DNA of 64,000 nucleotides from contig JAGYIZ010000003.1 in the NCBI GenBank assembly GCA_018402425.1, forward strand, positions 1 to 64,000, given 5' to 3'. Position 1 is the first letter of the stretch. Each line of letters starts with the position of its first letter. Made by a program: the position numbers and the translations under genes. Shown one piece after another: positions 16,940-25,473 of the stretch. The notes under the pieces are model-generated. The model saw nothing but the letters and a program-made list of their open reading frames with translations. It searched no databases and was not told the DNA's origin. Source of the DNA: Candidatus Atribacteria bacterium (GTDB lineage Bacteria > Atribacterota > Phoenicimicrobiia > Phoenicimicrobiales > Stramentimicrobiaceae).

Positions 16940-17965
16940 TCAATTGGATGCTCTGCGCAAACGATCCATAATAGCCCTTCCCATCCCTTTATCCTCAAAA
17001 TTCTCAGAAATAATAATATCACATCTTTGTTCATCCAATAACCTGAGCTGGGCATATAAATTATGAGCACATGTTTCTAAATCATCTGCATTGCCTATAA
17101 TCTTAACTAAAAAATCGCTAAATCTATCAGAATTCTCTTTGCTGGCAATAATTCCTACTTTGTTACCTTCTTTTTTGTACTCCGAAGCAGCAGTCAATAT
17201 ATTTTTAACCATTATTTCATTCTTTCCCTCTGCCAGTATTAATCTTGCTTTTGGTGCATAATGTTTTTTCAGCATGCCAGGAGATTTTTGTACAGCTTCA
17301 TTTTCATTGGCAATGATAATCTTTGATGTTATCTTTTTAATACTTTCAAGAGTAGTACCGCCTAAGCGTAATATTTTTAACGGTAACTCTGTAACGTCAA
17401 CTACAGTAGATTCAACTCCTACAGTGGTTTCGCCACTATCGATAATTATATCTACCTTTCCTTTTAAATCATCTATAACATGTTGGGCATTTGTAGGGCT
17501 AACATGAGTAAATAAATTAGCACTAGGAGCCACAATAGGTTTTTTGGCCTCTCTTATTAGAGCTTGTGCCACCGGATGTCCCGGCACACGTATTGCTACG
17601 GTATCCAATCCTGATGTTACTATGTCAGATATTTTTTTACTCTTTTTCATCACCATTGTCAAAGGTCCAGGCCAAAACATTTGACCTAATTTCCTTGCGA
17701 TAGGAGGCAATTCTTCAACTAAATCCATTGCATCTTCCAAGCAATTAATATGCACAATAAGAGGATCATATAATGGTCTATCTTTAGCTAAAAATATCTT
17801 TTTTATCGCCTCTTCGTTCAAGGCATCAGCTCCTAATCCATATACTGTTTCAGTAGGGAAAGCAACTATTTTCCCTTCCCTGATTGCCTGACCGGCTTCC
17901 TTTAATTTGCTCATATCAATATTGAGTGATTCAATTTTGATTATTTTTGTTTTTATTTTTACCAT
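16940..17965 (-). CDS. threonylcarbamoyl-AMP synthase (Sua5/YwlC/YrdC family)
   Basis: Makes threonylcarbamoyl-AMP from threonine, bicarbonate and ATP for the t6A37 modification of ANN-decoding tRNAs. The YrdC domain (about residues 15-210) shows GKIVAFPTETVYGLGADA, KDRPLYDPLIVH, VAIRVPGHP and APSANLF; a C-terminal Sua5 domain (about 225-340), which begins after the SPGMLKKHYAPKA linker, makes it the long form. 341 aa is usual for that form. It is flanked by smpB and a tRNA-Glu gene, with no sign of tight operon coupling. Confidence 0.94.
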   Translation of the reverse strand: MVKIKTKIIKIESLNIDMSKLKEAGQAIREGKIVAFPTETVYGLGADALNEEAIKKIFLAKDRPLYDPLIVHINCLEDAMDLVEELPPIARKLGQMFWPGPLTMVMKKSKKISDIVTSGLDTVAIRVPGHPVAQALIREAKKPIVAPSANLFTHVSPTNAQHVIDDLKGKVDIIIDSGETTVGVESTVVDVTELPLKILRLGGTTLESIKKITSKIIIANENEAVQKSPGMLKKHYAPKARLILAEGKNEIMVKNILTAASEYKKEGNKVGIIASKENSDRFSDFLVKIIGNADDLETCAHNLYAQLRLLDEQRCDIIISENFEDKGMGRAIMDRLRRASN

Positions 17966-17995
17966 TTAATTGTAGCCCTTTTATGTCCTCATGCT

Positions 17996-18022
17996 AAAAA
18001 GAGCAGGAAACCTGCCCTTTTT
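17996..18022 (-). terminator. intrinsic terminator downstream of tRNA-Glu
   Basis: GGGCAGG-TTT-CCTGCTC on the minus strand, flanked by five A and followed by a T5 run, forms a compact hairpin 24 nt past the tRNA 3' end and upstream of the sua5 start. It is nearly symmetrical and could work both ways. Confidence 0.8.
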
Positions 18023-18045
18023 AGCATTATTTTTTTAATCGATTT

Positions 18046-18120
18046 TGGTGGCGCAAGGGGGAATTGAACCCCCGTTTGCTGATTGAGAGCCAGCTGAATT
18101 AACCACTATTCGATTGCGCC
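18046..18120 (-). tRNA. tRNA-Glu (CTC anticodon)
   Basis: The minus strand folds into a complete cloverleaf. The acceptor is GGCGCAA/TTGCGCC, the D-arm GAAT/ATTC has GG in the loop, the anticodon stem is GCTGG/TCAGC, and the T-arm is GGGGG/CCCCC with loop TTCAATT. The anticodon loop CTCTCAA puts CTC at 18085-18087, decoding GAG. CCA is encoded. It stands alone between the opp operon and sua5. A tRNA-Glu(TTC), which would be the main isoacceptor, is not in the window. Confidence 0.93.
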
Positions 18121-18155
18121 TTTATTTTTGCTTTTTTACCAGCACTATTTTACTT

Positions 18156-18161
18156 ATTATA
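18156..18161 (-). promoter_or_regulatory. candidate -10 box of the tRNA-Glu promoter
   Basis: A perfect TATAAT on the minus strand, about 35 nt upstream of the tRNA 5' end. The only -35 candidate at 17 nt, TGCAAG, is poor. The surrounding 18121-18322 gap also contains a weak hairpin (18294-18312) just after oppF, without a clear T run. Confidence 0.35.
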
Positions 18162-18322
18162 TCCAAAAAACGCAACAACTTGCAGATTGCAAATTGATGA
18201 TAAAACATTATTTTTTACGTTTTAATAGTGTATCACAAATCAGAATTGCTCTCAACCAGAATTAAATCTATTTATTGTTTTTTATTAATTTTTAGAAATC
18301 AAATATTTCTGATAATACTTTT

Positions 18323-19273
18323 TTAAGTATACAAATGACATGCTACGAAATGATTATCTTCTATCTCTTTTAAGACAGGAGTGCTATTCTCGCATATTGC
18401 ACCGAGCTTTCTTACACAGCGTGTATGGAAGCGACAACCTGTTGGTGGATCAACTGGACTGGGTATTTCACCACTTAGAATTATTTTTTTACTCCGATCC
18501 TTAGCATCTATTCTGGGGATTATTGAAAATAGTGCTTCAGTATACGGATGAAGTGGTTTATTAAAAACGCTCATTGTTTCCCCGTATTCCATTATTTTTC
18601 CCAAATACATAATGGCAATTTTCTCAGTAAAAATTCTTGCCAAAATCAAATCATGAGTAATAAATATATAAGTTAGATTTAATTTTTTCTTTAATTCCAT
18701 CAATAGATTTAATATTTCTGCCTGTACTGAAACATCCAGGGAAGAAGTAGGCTCATCCAGTACAACAAATTCCGGATTTAGTATTAATGCTCTTGCTATT
18801 GCTACTCGTTGTCTCTGACCACCTGATAATTCATAAGAATAACGATAAAGATGTTCTCTGCCCATTCCTACCAAATTTAAGAAATTCTCCACTTTTTCTA
18901 TCATTTCATGTTCACTCTTAACCATATTATGAGTTTTTAAACCACTACCTATGATGTCTTTTATTTTTCTTCTGGGATGCAAAGAGGCATAGGGGTCTTG
19001 AAAGACAATTTGCATTTTTTTACGAATACTTTTATTAATCTTTTTATCTTTGGTAATTTCTCTATCTTCAAAAAAAACTGATCCTGAAGTAGGTTCAATT
19101 AATCGAAGCATTATCCTCCCCAAGGTTGTTTTTCCTGAACCAGATTCACCAACCAAGCCAAAAATATCTCCTTTATTTACTGAAATAGAAGTCCCGTCTA
19201 CTGCCTTAACGAATTTTTTATTCTTCCAGGGATAATATTTTTTTACATCCTTTAATTGAATTATTTTATTCAT
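18323..19273 (-). CDS. oppF: oligopeptide/dipeptide ABC transporter ATPase OppF/DppF
   Basis: Second ATPase of a peptide importer. It shows Walker A GESGSGKT near residue 43, signature YELSGGQRQRVAIARAL, Walker B LILNPEFVVLDEPTSSLD, and the C-terminal oligopeptide/dipeptide transporter domain with the PPTGCRFHTRC cysteine motif that can hold an iron-sulphur cluster or structural metal. 316 aa is typical. It is the last gene of the dipeptidase-oppABCDF operon, 17 nt after oppD. Confidence 0.94.
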   Translation of the reverse strand: MNKIIQLKDVKKYYPWKNKKFVKAVDGTSISVNKGDIFGLVGESGSGKTTLGRIMLRLIEPTSGSVFFEDREITKDKKINKSIRKKMQIVFQDPYASLHPRRKIKDIIGSGLKTHNMVKSEHEMIEKVENFLNLVGMGREHLYRYSYELSGGQRQRVAIARALILNPEFVVLDEPTSSLDVSVQAEILNLLMELKKKLNLTYIFITHDLILARIFTEKIAIMYLGKIMEYGETMSVFNKPLHPYTEALFSIIPRIDAKDRSKKIILSGEIPSPVDPPTGCRFHTRCVRKLGAICENSTPVLKEIEDNHFVACHLYT

Positions 19274-19290
19274 TGGCTTTCCTATTTAGA

Positions 19291-20262
19291 TTATTTTTGA
19301 CCATCATATAAATAACAACTAACAAGATGATTCTTTTCTACTTCTAACATCTGTGGTTTTTTTTGTTTGCATACCGATTTAGCAAAAGTACAACGAGGAT
19401 GAAACCGACATCCTGAAGGAGGATTAACCAAATCAGGGACACTTCCCTTTATTTCCTGCAATTTTGTTCTTTTTTCAGAAGGTATAGCATTAATTAACCC
19501 CCTGGTATAAGGGTGTTTGGGATTATCTATAATATGCTTTAGTTCCCCTATTTCCACCATATCACCAGCGTACATTACCCCTACCCGTTCACATGTTTCT
19601 GCTACAACAGAAAGGTCATGGGTAATAAGCAAAATTGTCGTATTATATTTTACCACTAAATCTTTAAGAAGATTTAAAACCTGTGCCTGAATAGAGACAT
19701 CCAGGGCAGTTGTCGGTTCATCTGCAATTAATAATGAAGGCTTAGTGGATAACATCATGGCAATCATTACTCTTTGAGCCATTCCTCCTGACAATTGATG
19801 GGGATATTGTCGGGCAATTTTTTCCGGTTCAGGTATATTAACTTCTTTTAACAATTCAATAGTTCTTTTCTCTGCCTCATTTTTAGTAATATCAATATTT
19901 GCTATGAGGGCTTCAGAAATTTGTTCACCATTGTTTATTACCGGATTTAATGCTGCAATGGGATATTGCATTATCATTGTGATTTCCTTGCCTCTAATAT
20001 CTTTTCTGATTTCTTCCTTACTCATTTTCAATATATCTATGCCTTTAAAAATGATTTCTCCTTTTTCTATTCTTCCAGGATTTTGTACTAAATTAAGAAT
20101 TGCAGAGGCAGTAACACTTTTTCCGCATCCTGTTTCTCCTACCAAACCAAAAAATTCACCTTTATTAATCCTCAAATTAACACCATTAAGCGCCCTAACG
20201 ACACCTCTATAAGTGTAAAAATTAATCTCTAAATCTTTTACTTCTAACAATAATTCTTGCAC
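19291..20262 (-). CDS. oppD: oligopeptide/dipeptide ABC transporter ATPase OppD/DppD
   Basis: First ATPase of the peptide importer. GETGCGKS (Walker A, about residue 41), HQLSGGMAQRVMIAMML (signature) and LLIADEPTTALDV (Walker B) are visible, plus the C-terminal PPSGCRFHPRCTFAKSVC motif. 323 aa is normal. It lies 2 nt after oppC and forms a heterodimer with OppF. The MQELLLEVKDLEINF opening is standard for the family, supporting the start. Confidence 0.94.
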   Translation of the reverse strand: MQELLLEVKDLEINFYTYRGVVRALNGVNLRINKGEFFGLVGETGCGKSVTASAILNLVQNPGRIEKGEIIFKGIDILKMSKEEIRKDIRGKEITMIMQYPIAALNPVINNGEQISEALIANIDITKNEAEKRTIELLKEVNIPEPEKIARQYPHQLSGGMAQRVMIAMMLSTKPSLLIADEPTTALDVSIQAQVLNLLKDLVVKYNTTILLITHDLSVVAETCERVGVMYAGDMVEIGELKHIIDNPKHPYTRGLINAIPSEKRTKLQEIKGSVPDLVNPPSGCRFHPRCTFAKSVCKQKKPQMLEVEKNHLVSCYLYDGQK

Positions 20263-20264
20263 AG

Positions 20265-21173
20265 TTATCCCTGCCCTCTTCTAAGATGTGGGTCAGAAAT
20301 ATCTCGTATTCCATCCCCTAATAAATTAAAGGCAAAAACTGTTAATAGAATAGCAAAGCCCGGAAAAGTAGGAACCCACCATTGGTTTATTAAAAAATTT
20401 CTTCCTGAACTTATCATCAAACCCCAATCCGGAGTAGGGGGCTGTGCTCCCAGACCCAAGAAACTCATTCCAGCGGCAATACGAATAATATTACCCATAT
20501 CCAGGGTAGCTCGAACTATAAGTGTAGAAAAACACAGGGGCAATATGTTAAAAATTATTATTTTTAAATTAGAACTCCCCAAAGCCCTCTCTGCTTCAAT
20601 AAAAGTTCTTTCTTTGATACTTAAAGTTTGTCCTCTTGCCAATCTTGCATAAACAGGCCACATGGTCAGAGCAATAGCTATCATTGTATTTCTAAGACTT
20701 GGACCTAATGCAGTCCCTATAGCCATAGCCAGCACAAGACGAGGAAAGGCCATAAAAATATCTGCCATTCTCATAATAATTTCATCAATCCATCCTCCGA
20801 AATAACCGGCTATAAGTCCAAGCAAAATACCCAGAGGCAGATCTATGGCCAAAACAATTAACATAATTTTTAAAGCTACGCCTGCACCATATATTATCCT
20901 TGAAAGGATATCTCTTCCCAGCTCATCTGTACCCAATAAATGTTCTTTTGATGGAGATGACAACCTATTATCAAGATGCATTTCTAAGGGGTTATAAGGA
21001 GCAATAATAGGTGCAAATATGGCTACACATACTAACAGCAATATTATGATTAAACCAATGGTAGTCAAGGGACTTCTTTTTATGAGAAACAGCGATTCTT
21101 TAATATCAGAAATCTCTGATGAATGCTTTTTTTTCCATGAGTCTAACTTTTTATGTAAATTATTACTATTCAA
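20265..21173 (-). CDS. oppC: peptide ABC transporter permease OppC/DppC
   Basis: Membrane subunit with an N-terminal OppC_N region, a first transmembrane segment (about residues 36-56), a periplasmic loop with LLGTDELGRDILSRIIYGA, and the binding-protein-dependent transport domain with the EAA-like loop EAERALGSSNLKIIIFNILPL. 302 aa fits the family. It is 15 nt after oppB and 2 nt before oppD. Confidence 0.94.
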   Translation of the reverse strand: MNSNNLHKKLDSWKKKHSSEISDIKESLFLIKRSPLTTIGLIIILLLVCVAIFAPIIAPYNPLEMHLDNRLSSPSKEHLLGTDELGRDILSRIIYGAGVALKIMLIVLAIDLPLGILLGLIAGYFGGWIDEIIMRMADIFMAFPRLVLAMAIGTALGPSLRNTMIAIALTMWPVYARLARGQTLSIKERTFIEAERALGSSNLKIIIFNILPLCFSTLIVRATLDMGNIIRIAAGMSFLGLGAQPPTPDWGLMISSGRNFLINQWWVPTFPGFAILLTVFAFNLLGDGIRDISDPHLRRGQG

Positions 21174-21188
21174 ACTATTTACCCCTTG

Positions 21189-22193
21189 TTAATATTTAAT
21201 CCTGGGATCCAATGCCGCATAAAGCAAATCAACAATTAGATTGCTTAGTGCATAGGCAATTGCAATTAAGGTAACTGAACCTATTACGGCATTTAAATCA
21301 AGAGATAAAAAAGAATTTACTGCATATCTGCCCAAACCTGGATACCCGAATACTGTTTCAGTCAAAACAGAGCCTTCTAAAAGATAGCCGAAAGATATAC
21401 CTATCATGGTGACCACAGGAATTAAGGCATTCTTGAAGGCGTGCCTATAGATGACTACTTTTTCCTTTAAACCTTTTACTCGAGCGGTTCTTATATATTC
21501 CTCATTTAGAACTTCAAGCATTGAAGACCTGGTTACTCTACATATATATGCCATTTGTATCCAACCTAACACCAGGCCTGGACCAATTAAATGATGAAAT
21601 GCATCCCAGAAAATTATATAATCTCTTGCTATTAGGCTATCAATAAGGTATAAACCGGTTACTAATTGTGGGGGAGATATGCCGGAAGATAATCTTCCTC
21701 CGGCAGGTATTAATTTTAGATGATAATACAATACCAAAATAAACAGCAAGCTTAACCAGAAAGCGGGCATAGATATTCCTGTTAAAGAAAATACTCTGCT
21801 TATACTATCAGGTAATTGGTTTCTTTTTACAGCTGAAATTACCCCGATAGGAATTCCAAAAATAATTGCAATAATTAAAGCAAAAATTGCCAGCTCCAAA
21901 GTAGCAGGAAAATAAACTCTCATATCTTCTGCTACCATCTTTTGAGTTCTGAGTGATATTCCAAAATCCCAATTTATTATTCCTTTAAGATAACGACTAT
22001 ATTGTTGGCCAAGCGGTAAATCCAGACCTAACTCTCTTTCCATCTTTTCTATTAATTCCTGAGGTGCATTTTCACCAAGAATTGCCCCTACCGGGTCAGC
22101 AGGTATAACATGGGACAGAAAAAATGTAACTGTTACTACTCCGAAAATAACAATAAAGAATAATAATAATCTTTTCATTAAATATTTCAACAT
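21189..22193 (-). CDS. oppB: peptide ABC transporter permease OppB/DppB
   Basis: The partner membrane subunit. The N-terminal transmembrane segment (LLLFFIVIFGVVTVTFFLSHV) and the PADPVGAILG motif are followed by the permease domain ending in DLLYAALDPRIKY, the standard C-terminus of this family. The EAA loop reads YIRTARVKGLKEKVVIYRHAFKNALIPV. 334 aa is normal. It is separated from oppA by 148 nt that contain a long perfect hairpin, unlike the tight spacing among the rest of the operon. Confidence 0.94.
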   Translation of the reverse strand: MLKYLMKRLLLFFIVIFGVVTVTFFLSHVIPADPVGAILGENAPQELIEKMERELGLDLPLGQQYSRYLKGIINWDFGISLRTQKMVAEDMRVYFPATLELAIFALIIAIIFGIPIGVISAVKRNQLPDSISRVFSLTGISMPAFWLSLLFILVLYYHLKLIPAGGRLSSGISPPQLVTGLYLIDSLIARDYIIFWDAFHHLIGPGLVLGWIQMAYICRVTRSSMLEVLNEEYIRTARVKGLKEKVVIYRHAFKNALIPVVTMIGISFGYLLEGSVLTETVFGYPGLGRYAVNSFLSLDLNAVIGSVTLIAIAYALSNLIVDLLYAALDPRIKY

Positions 22194-22255
22194 ATTGGTT
22201 ACAATTCCATTCTAAATTGTATGCTTTCTTCAAAAAGAAATATTTCTTTCATTTT

Positions 22256-22315
22256 ATAATTGAGCTATGCCGCATATACTTCCATATTTACACATAAGCG
22301 GCATAGCTCAATTAT
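22256..22315 (-). promoter_or_regulatory. 18-bp perfect hairpin between oppA and oppB
   Basis: ATAATTGAGCTATGCCGC at 22256-22273 is exactly repeated inverted at 22298-22315 around a 24-nt loop. On the minus strand it is followed by ATAAAATG, not a T run, so it looks less like an intrinsic terminator than like an mRNA 3'-end stabiliser or partial attenuator that lets oppA be expressed above the permease genes. Confidence 0.7.
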
Positions 22316-22341
22316 TTATCTCTTTTAACTTAAGATGTTAA

Positions 22342-23901
22342 TTATTTTAGAGTAATCAGTTCCCAAGGAGTCTGTGTTAATTCATTTAAAATAAAGTTTC
22401 CTACTTCTTTATTCAATCCCAATTGAATACTCATTTGATACAATGGTTCAAATACACTTTCCTTTTGCCATTTCTTCTGTAACTCTATATAGACTTTTTC
22501 TCTCTCTTCTCTATCCTGGATAAAGGCTGCTTCTTCAACCATATCAGTCATAGCAGGGTTGGCATAAGCATTTCTCCAGGCTAATTGTTTTACAGTTGCA
22601 TCATCTCCTATAGTTCTACTATGTGCAAATGGCTTGGCGTTTGCGTCAGGATCAGCATAATCAGCACCCCATCTGGCAATAACCATGTCTAATCCCTGTT
22701 TTCTATATTTACCCAATAAAGTAGTATAAGCTATTACTTCTAAATTAGTCTTTATCCCAATTTGATCTAGATATGCTTTTACTACAGTTCCTTCAGTGGA
22801 TAGGAAATCAGGAACAGTTAATGTTGTTTCAAAACCATCAGGATATCCTGCTTCTTTCAATAATTCTTTAGCTCTATCGGGATTATATGGGAATTCATCT
22901 CCATCATAATAAGCAAACATTCCTTCAGGAACAAAACTGTGAAGCGGTGTAGATCCGCCACCTACTGCCTTAATTATTGCATCATTATCTATGGCTGACT
23001 TAATAGCATTTCTTACTAAAATATTATCCGTTGGAGTAAGTTGGCCATTCATTGCCAAATAAATCAATTTAAATTGAGGCTTAGCTACTACATAAAGGTC
23101 TTCCTCTTCTTCTATGTCCGGAATCTGGTCATTGTCAAGATTCCAGGCAAGATCAATAGAACCGCCCTTAAGCTGTAGAAGCTGGCTGGAAGATTCCGGA
23201 ATATCCACAATTACGATTTTATCTAATTCCGGTTTTGGTCCCCAGTAATCTTCATTACGTTCAAAAACTAAAGATTGGTTTCTTTCCCAACTGACTAACT
23301 TGAATGGACCACTTCCTGCTGAGCTTTCTGATAAATAAGCCATTCCCATATCATCTTCCTTAACATTGCTTTCGGTTACTTCAGGATCAACTGTTCCGGT
23401 AACTGAATACGTCATACAGGCAAGAACCAGGGTTGGAGAATAGGCTTTATCCATTGTTATCTTAACTTTATTATCAATTGCTTCAATAGAATCTTCTGTT
23501 ATCCCAAATTGAGTAATAACCCAGGAAGGTGCTTGTGCCAACTTGGCAACCCTTTTTAAAGAATATGCTACTGCTTCAGCATCTACGGGATTACCATTAG
23601 AAAATTTTGCACTATCTCTAATAGTGAAAGTTACCGTATTGCCATCAAATTCCCATGATTCTGCAATGCCAGCTTCAATCTCAGAAGCAGAACCGGGTTT
23701 AAATCTGACTAACTTATCATAAACATTATCTAATATCCAACTCCCTTCAAATTCATAGGCCTTAGCCGGATCCAAAGATACAATTGGACTTGTATCCATT
23801 CCGATTATTAAAGTTTTTTCCTGGGCAACCCCGGTAGTAAAGCTTAAAGTTACCAGTAAGGTTATAGTAAAGATTAAAATTAAATTATTCTTTTTAAACA
23901 T
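22342..23901 (-). CDS. oppA: peptide-binding protein of ABC transporter (SBP_bac_5 family)
   Basis: Extracytoplasmic peptide or nickel-type binding protein. A signal peptide (residues 1 to about 26, MFKKNNLILIFTITLLVTLS...TGVAQ) precedes the mature chain, and there is no lipobox cysteine, so it is probably soluble in a periplasm. The SBP_bac_5 body has YEFEGSWILDNVYDKLVRF near the N-terminus and GWG-type repeats; 519 aa is typical. AAGGAGGG lies 7 nt upstream of the ATG, and a second AGGAGGTGATAT lies 54 nt upstream. It follows an M19 dipeptidase gene in the same operon, so imported peptides are the likely ligand. Confidence 0.93.
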   Translation of the reverse strand: MFKKNNLILIFTITLLVTLSFTTGVAQEKTLIIGMDTSPIVSLDPAKAYEFEGSWILDNVYDKLVRFKPGSASEIEAGIAESWEFDGNTVTFTIRDSAKFSNGNPVDAEAVAYSLKRVAKLAQAPSWVITQFGITEDSIEAIDNKVKITMDKAYSPTLVLACMTYSVTGTVDPEVTESNVKEDDMGMAYLSESSAGSGPFKLVSWERNQSLVFERNEDYWGPKPELDKIVIVDIPESSSQLLQLKGGSIDLAWNLDNDQIPDIEEEEDLYVVAKPQFKLIYLAMNGQLTPTDNILVRNAIKSAIDNDAIIKAVGGGSTPLHSFVPEGMFAYYDGDEFPYNPDRAKELLKEAGYPDGFETTLTVPDFLSTEGTVVKAYLDQIGIKTNLEVIAYTTLLGKYRKQGLDMVIARWGADYADPDANAKPFAHSRTIGDDATVKQLAWRNAYANPAMTDMVEEAAFIQDREEREKVYIELQKKWQKESVFEPLYQMSIQLGLNKEVGNFILNELTQTPWELITLK

Positions 23902-23954
23902 AAATATACCCTCCTTAAATATTTCATATTTGAAAAAGCAAATGTCTTAAAAAA

Positions 23955-23966
23955 ATATCACCTCCT
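23955..23966 (-). promoter_or_regulatory. distal Shine-Dalgarno-like element upstream of oppA
   Basis: AGGAGGTGATAT on the minus strand is almost fully complementary to the 16S rRNA 3' end but has no start codon at working distance; the oppA ATG lies 54 nt further on behind its own AAGGAGGG. The same element occurs upstream of the TAXI binding-protein gene. It could be a ribosome standby or mRNA-protecting (STAB-SD-like) site. Confidence 0.45.
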
Positions 23967-23982
23967 ATTTTTTTTAGGAACA

Positions 23983-24981
23983 TTATCCTACTACTTTTTT
24001 AAATACCCTCAGCCAATTTTCTCCTAATATTTTTTTAATGTCCTTAGTTTTATACCCCTGATTAAGCAACTCTTCTGTTATGTTAGGTACTTTATCAGTT
24101 CCTTCTAATCCCAAAGGTAATTTTTTGGTACCATCAAAGTCAGAGCCTAGCCCTACATAGTCCAAACCGACTATTTTTACCAGGTGATTAATATGTTCTA
24201 CTACATCCTTTATGGTAGATTCCCTTTTTTTATTAATTAAAAAATCATTTACATAAGTCACACCAATCAACCCATTTTTATCGGCAATAGCTTTAATTTG
24301 TTCATCTTTTAAATTTCTTAGATGAGGGCAGAGGGCATAACAATTGGAATGAGAGGCAACAATGGGAGATTTGCTTTTTTTAACAACATCCCAAAAACAT
24401 GATTCTGAAAGATGTGAGACATCAATCAACATTCCTATATTGTTCATTTCTTCTACTACTTTAATTCCAAACTCAGTTAATCTACTACCAGTCCGAGACT
24501 CACCAGCTCCATCAGCTATCTGATTTCTTTGATTCCAGGTAAGAGTCAAAAGCCTGACCCCTAACCTATACAACATTCTCAATACTCCCAAATCTCCCTC
24601 CAAGGCTTCTCCACCTTCAATAGAGAGTATGGCAGCAATCTTATCCGCATCAATAGTATTTTTTATCTGTTCATAATTAGTTGCTATAGATATTTCTTGC
24701 TTATTTTTTTCAATCTGCTGATAAATGCAATCAATAAGCTGTAAGGTCCTTTTCAATGAGGCATTTGGTTTGTATGCTTCTTCTATAAACGCTGCAAAAA
24801 ATTGGACATTGACTCCCCCCTCTTTCATCCTGGGGATATCGAGATGACCAATACTAGATTTTTCACCTAAGCCTCTATTTTTATTTATTATGCTTAAAAT
24901 TGTGTCACAATGGCCATCAAATATTGTTACTTTTTGGTTTATTTTTTTTGCCAGAGAACTATTTCTATTATTTTTAGTCAA
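23983..24981 (-). CDS. membrane dipeptidase (peptidase family M19)
   Basis: Zinc dipeptidase that splits dipeptides, including D-amino acid-containing ones. FDGHCDTI near residue 21 supplies the first metal ligands; IEGGEAL, DVSHLSE, ASHSN and GLGSDFDG provide the remaining ligands and substrate contacts. 332 aa matches the family. I see no signal peptide, so it is probably cytoplasmic. The chosen TTG at 24981 has only a weak AGAGA site, so the start is uncertain by a few residues. It precedes oppABCDF with 81 nt between, suggesting import and hydrolysis of short peptides by one operon. Confidence 0.9.
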   Translation of the reverse strand: MTKNNRNSSLAKKINQKVTIFDGHCDTILSIINKNRGLGEKSSIGHLDIPRMKEGGVNVQFFAAFIEEAYKPNASLKRTLQLIDCIYQQIEKNKQEISIATNYEQIKNTIDADKIAAILSIEGGEALEGDLGVLRMLYRLGVRLLTLTWNQRNQIADGAGESRTGSRLTEFGIKVVEEMNNIGMLIDVSHLSESCFWDVVKKSKSPIVASHSNCYALCPHLRNLKDEQIKAIADKNGLIGVTYVNDFLINKKRESTIKDVVEHINHLVKIVGLDYVGLGSDFDGTKKLPLGLEGTDKVPNITEELLNQGYKTKDIKKILGENWLRVFKKVVG

Positions 24982-25088
24982 TTTTGTGGATATCTCTTTC
25001 TTGAATATATTTTTATTACATTTTGCAAGTTAATCGAGCAGAAATTATTTTAACCATATTAATATAAAGCATGAATTAGTGAAAAACA

Positions 25089-25125
25089 AATCATATCACT
25101 AACGAATAATGAACAATGATATCAC
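25089..25125 (-). promoter_or_regulatory. paired 11-bp direct sites in the dipeptidase-opp leader
   Basis: AATCATATCAC (25089-25099) and AATGATATCAC (25115-25125) differ at one base and start 26 bp apart, just downstream of the expected transcription start. Spacing of about two and a half helical turns suggests a repressor operator, but no cognate regulator is evident. Confidence 0.3.
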
Positions 25126-25135
25126 AATTATTTTG

Positions 25136-25165
25136 ATTATAGCACCTTCAAGAACAACATATCAA
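25136..25165 (-). promoter_or_regulatory. sigma-70-type promoter of the dipeptidase-opp operon
   Basis: TTGATA (5 of 6) and TATAAT (6 of 6) with an 18-nt spacer on the minus strand. Transcription would start near 25129, giving a leader of about 150 nt. This accounts for the middle of the 320-nt gap between the dipeptidase and tRNA-Gln; the rest holds a terminator and AT-rich sequence. Confidence 0.6.
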
Positions 25166-25258
25166 ATAATATTTTTTTCAGCATTTTTTTATTTTCTATT
25201 TTTAAAGTATAGATAAGAAGTACAACTAGACAACTTTTTTATAATATTTTTCTGTCTA

Positions 25259-25297
25259 ATAAAAAAAGACTTCTTTAAAAAAAGAAGTCTTTTTTTG
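25259..25297 (-). terminator. intrinsic terminator downstream of tRNA-Gln
   Basis: An A7-GACTTCTTT arm pairs perfectly with AAAGAAGTC-T7, giving a 16-bp stem and a T run on either strand, 5 nt beyond the tRNA 3' end. Confidence 0.85.
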
Positions 25298-25301
25298 AAT
25301 A

Positions 25302-25375
25302 TGGCTGAGGGAGGTGGGCTCGAACCACCGTTCCCAGATCCAGAGTCTGGTGTCCTACCACTAGACGATCCCTCA
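25302..25375 (-). tRNA. tRNA-Gln (CTG anticodon)
   Basis: The cloverleaf has acceptor TGAGGGA/TCCCTCA, D-arm GTCTAGTGGTAGGAC, anticodon stem CCAGA/TCTGG with loop CTCTGGA, and T-arm GTGGTTCGAGCCCAC. The anticodon CTG at 25341-25343 decodes CAG. Discriminator G and an encoded CCA follow. The TGAGGGATCGTCTAG opening and the ACACCAGACTCTG segment are typical for tRNA-Gln. It is a single-gene unit between gltX and the dipeptidase operon. Confidence 0.93.
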
Positions 25376-25399
25376 ATCTTTTACATTGTCAACATTAAT

Positions 25400-25427
25400 A
25401 TTTTACAACATATTTCGTATAGGTCAA
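25400..25427 (-). promoter_or_regulatory. candidate tRNA-Gln promoter
   Basis: TTGACC and TAAAAT are 16 nt apart on the minus strand and end 24 nt before the tRNA 5' end, placing the start a few bases downstream in the short leader. Confidence 0.5.
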
Positions 25428-25473
25428 ATAATTATTCATAAATTTCCTGCTATTTTATTATTTGCTTTTATTT

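Noticed and set aside
18294-18312. Small hairpin after oppF as a terminator
   Set aside because: The stem is only about 6-7 bp of A/T pairs and is followed by A-rich sequence on the minus strand rather than a T run.
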